Shown here: one piece after another, positions 31,923-34,612 of the stretch
Numbering within the stretch: the first letter of the stretch is position 1
Layout: each line of letters opens with the position of its first letter
Assembly: GCA_950295325.1 (NCBI GenBank)
Contig: CATNTY010000034.1
Span: 1 to 34,612, forward strand
Length of the DNA stretch: 34,612 nt
DNA from: Polytrichum commune
Taxonomy: Eukaryota > Streptophyta > Polytrichopsida > Polytrichales > Polytrichaceae
Direction of reading: 5' to 3'
Notes under the pieces: model-generated
Seen by the model: only the letters and a program-made list of their open reading frames with translations
Databases searched by the model: none
Told to the model about the DNA's origin: nothing
Program-made: the position numbers and the translations under genes

Positions 31923-33468
31923 GATTTTTATTTTTATTTTTATTGATTCATTTTTCTCTGCAGGCATGAAAGGAAATGACATGCCGCCGACTCACCCGGA
32001 ATTCATAACTTGTCGTTGTACACTAAGAGCCTTAGAATCCATCATTTTAATTATTAGGTTCAAAACAGGCCACCTTCTGGCTGACCACGAGGAGAAAAAA
32101 AATAAGTTAAGAAAAGTAGCTGTAGGAACTTCATGTACAGGCCATTCACTTTCATTTTAGGACAAAACGCGGAGATTATGACGACACGTAGATTCATCCC
32201 CTGAAGTTTAGTCCATTAAAAAAAGGGGGGCAGTAATCGAATTCGGTTACCAAGCGACGAAAGCGATTTTCAAACTGCTGTGGAGTTTGAACTTTGGACA
32301 CTGCTACTTGACCTGCTCTTGATCTTCGGGAGCAGTTGTACCATAAGTTACCCATTCCATGCATACAAAGTGTGCGTTGGGAATTCAATTCCAATTATGA
32401 TTGATTGTAAGATTGATTCTTCATTTTGGGCATTCAAGTGTGGATTACTTCATAGCAGGACTGAGAGAAATACAACATAATATTGGGTTCATGTTTAATC
32501 TCTTGGGTCTCCATGGGACAGTATGAATGATCGACAAGTTGCATAAATCTGTTAATCTACATCCCCTCTACAAGTGCTGTAGTATATCGGTTTGGCTGTT
32601 TGTATTCGGAAGGATTAGGAGGTTGAATTCTTCTCTGGAGGATGGTGGTCGCAAGTCAAGAAAATAATTTCTTGGTAATTAAGTGTAATTTCTTGGTCAA
32701 TGAATTGCAGTTATATCCTTAAGTTGGTTTATCCATTAAACATAGTGGACTCTTTGAATGCATTTTCAAGTTTGAGACTTTGTGAAATTTCTTTACTTCT
32801 AACCGGCTACGAGGTTTGTTTGGATAGATTGCACCATTATCAACCTCCTTCCATGGGCCTTCCGTCAACCATGGCTTAAAAGCATGAAATCAAGTTTAAC
32901 CTCAAATCCTCACATGCATTTATTATGGTTCATATTTTGATCTCATTTAATCCATGTTTTCCCACTATGCTAGTTAATATGGTAAATATTGTGGGCTTAC
33001 AGTGTGCCTTATCTTGGGCACACTATGCAGTCCACAATGTCACTTGTTATGTTCATCTCCTTCCCCTCATGTTGGAAGTCTACCAAATGCACATTATTTC
33101 TATCCAAAAGAAAATACTATAGACTACAGAGGTTGAAAAATTATTGCACCCACAATATTATCCACAATGTTTTCTAGTGTGGAAACGGGCTCAACAGTGT
33201 GGCCCACAACATTTTCCATAATCAATGTAGTTGTCCCAACCTCACCCTGACTTGAAAACTTCAACTTCACAACCATTGGATTTTCTCAGGTTTTGTTGGC
33301 ATCAAAGAGATTCCTCTTCTCCATCTTTGTTAATGTGAAAACGGCATTAATTTCTAAGTGGCGGTACAGTAGATGTGTGGTACTACCATTGGTTCTCTTC
33401 CACATTATGGTTATAAAAACTTTTATTGTGGATTTAGAATCTATCACTCTTACCATTCTAAATCATGA
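31923..33468. other. 3' flank of the seven-TM gene, no further gene seen
   Basis: The first few hundred bases presumably hold the 3' UTR; T-rich text follows the stop directly (31924-31943) and AATAAG-like text occurs at about 32099, but no polyadenylation site can be fixed. The remaining short frames are not recognisable. Confidence 0.45.
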
Positions 33469-33476
33469 AACTATTA

Positions 33477-34312
33477 CAGACCTTGTACAACCGCTAGCCC
33501 ACGGACTTTTTGGGCCAGCAGCTAACCCAATAGCTAAGAGTTATGGCTGAAAAGAATACCTAAAAAAAATGGGCTAGCCTAATTATAACTAGATCGAGGC
33601 TTGAAAAATATGGGCTAGCCCAGTTATAGCTAGATCGAGGCCTAAAAAATATGGGCTAGCCTAGCTAGTTATTAGCTAGCTAAAGATAGGTTAGGTAGCT
33701 CAATCGGCTCAAGCTAAGGCTCAACCACACCTGACTTTAGGGTGTTGTGATTTTAAATGCTAAAACCTAGAATGCCCTGCTTGGTGAAAGTAGCCGCCGG
33801 TTTGCTAGCATCCAAGCCTGGATCAAGTGGGCTAGAATGTGACTTCGGCAATCTAAATGATATCATGACCCCAAAGAGATCATCGCTTGGGGGAGGATTT
33901 GCAGAGGCGTCAATGATGTTGAAGTTGAACAAGCATCTAATGGCATACAAACCTGAAAAACTGATATTGCTGGACAATTCCAATTGGAAGAATCACATTC
34001 CAAAACGTCCTATTTTTTTTATGAGGAGTTGCAAATAGAGGACGATGACGGCTCGTTGGTAGAGGTGAGCAACATGAATTAGACATTGATGACGATGAGT
34101 GATTTTGACTAATATGAAATATGATTGTATTGATGAAACGATGCCTCCTTGAATTTAACATATGAACTAGTTGAGCTAGCTTTTTAAGTCAGCTAGCCCA
34201 GCTATATGGTTGAAAACAGGACCTGAAAAATATGGGCTAGCCCAGCTATGGCTAGATCGAGGCCTCAAAAATATGAGTTAGCCGAGCTAGCTAATGGGCT
34301 ATAAAAAGTATG
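33477..34312. mobile_element. Decayed non-autonomous hAT element, 836 bp, with 8-bp TSD
   Basis: AACTATTA occurs directly outside both ends (33469-33476 and 34313-34320), an 8-bp target duplication as hAT elements make. The left end reads CAGACCTTGTACAACC and the right end, reversed, CATACTTTTTATAGCCC, an imperfect short TIR starting with CA as is usual for hAT. Subterminal 41-bp tandem repeats containing GGGCTAGCC lie on both sides (starts at about 33530, 33571, 33612, 33653 on the left; about 34193, 34234, 34275 on the right), all in the same orientation. Between them is a transposase remnant. Confidence 0.85.
33757..34080 (+). pseudogene. hAT transposase C-terminal dimerisation-domain fragment
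   Basis: From ATG 33757 the frame reads 93 codons to a TAG at 34036. The stretch SSGLECDFGNLNDIMTPKRS followed by SLGGGFAEASMMLKLNKHL has the layout of the hAT dimerisation domain (usually ...F(S)..G.I....R.SL.....E....LK.N). A run of 8 T (about 34013-34020) shifts the frame; in the next frame the acidic C-terminus EELQIEDDDGSLVEV continues to a TAG near 34081. The DDE catalytic domain and BED finger are absent, so this is an internally deleted relic. Confidence 0.7.
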
Positions 34313-34320
34313 AACTATTA

Positions 34321-34612
34321 TAGTGAAAGAAAACCAGTGGTAAGACCCATGCGATTTCCATACTGGGACCAACTATACATTTGTTTTTTCTTTTTCTTTA
34401 TGATTGGGAGCTTGAGCTCAAACCCAAACGCCTTTGACATCAAGAGTGGTCGGTCAAATGTCCAAGTTCATGGACATGCATTGAATCTCAAGCGGTTAAG
34501 CATAAGTATCCAACTTCTTAGCCTGCATGAGGGCAACCTCAAAGTATCCATTCAGAGGCCCCTACCAAGCTGCAGCTATGTCCAATATCGCATGTGAGCC
34601 TTTGTTGCCATT
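34321..34612. other. Right window edge, no gene seen
   Basis: A 95-codon frame (34310-34597) crosses the hAT border and has no recognisable domain, so it is not called as a gene. Confidence 0.4.

Overview
This window looks like nuclear DNA of a land plant or close streptophyte relative. It holds an intron-rich gene with canonical GT..AG introns, large AT-rich gene-poor stretches, MITE-like DNA transposons and a very large LINE. No bacterial-type gene organisation is visible. Several runs of 11-18 C or G, and a LINE unlike the common angiosperm L1 type, suggest a non-angiosperm lineage such as a bryophyte, lycophyte, fern, gymnosperm or streptophyte alga. That placement is an inference; no marker gene settles it.

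Layout. (1) Positions 1-11979: most of one plus-strand non-LTR retrotransposon; its 5' end lies outside the window. It has a partial ORF1 (RRM-like and coiled-coil), a 2.8-kb A/C-rich inter-ORF region of tandem modules and His-Pro-Lys repeats, and a huge ORF2. ORF2 carries, in order, a short leader, a 2A-like CGDIELNPGP motif, an AP endonuclease (APE), a reverse transcriptase (RT), a long linker, an RNase H, a CCHC finger and a C-terminal PD-(D/E)XK restriction-like endonuclease (RLE). Having both APE and RLE is the hallmark of the rare Dualen/RandI group; the 2A-like motif is an extra. ORF2 is now split by a TAA codon, a 14-bp tandem duplication and an indel near C-runs, so this copy is probably dead or recently disabled. 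It ends in a hairpin and a (TTA)5 tail. (2) 11980-22400: AT-rich DNA with no supportable gene, holding a clean 610-bp TIR element with 5-bp target duplications, an older TIR element, a possible SINE scrap and a degenerate tandem array. (3) 22400-25940: upstream region and probable long 5' leader of the gene, with a TATA box at 24556 and three tandem ~160-bp repeats. (4) 25941-31922: a nine-exon gene, reconstructed exon by exon, for a 507-residue seven-transmembrane protein resembling the GOST / lung-seven-transmembrane / intimal-thickness-receptor group but lacking the usual N-terminal lumenal domain. Introns 2 and 3 contain tandem duplications, one of which copied the exon 3 splice donor. Intron 8 carries a PIF/Harbinger-type MITE. 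(5) 31923-34612: downstream DNA with an 836-bp decayed hAT element flanked by a perfect 8-bp duplication and still holding a fragment of the transposase dimerisation domain.

The most notable object is the LINE: a single reading frame that once joined a 2A-like peptide, two unrelated endonucleases, RT and RNase H, preceded by repeated copies of its own ORF2 leader.
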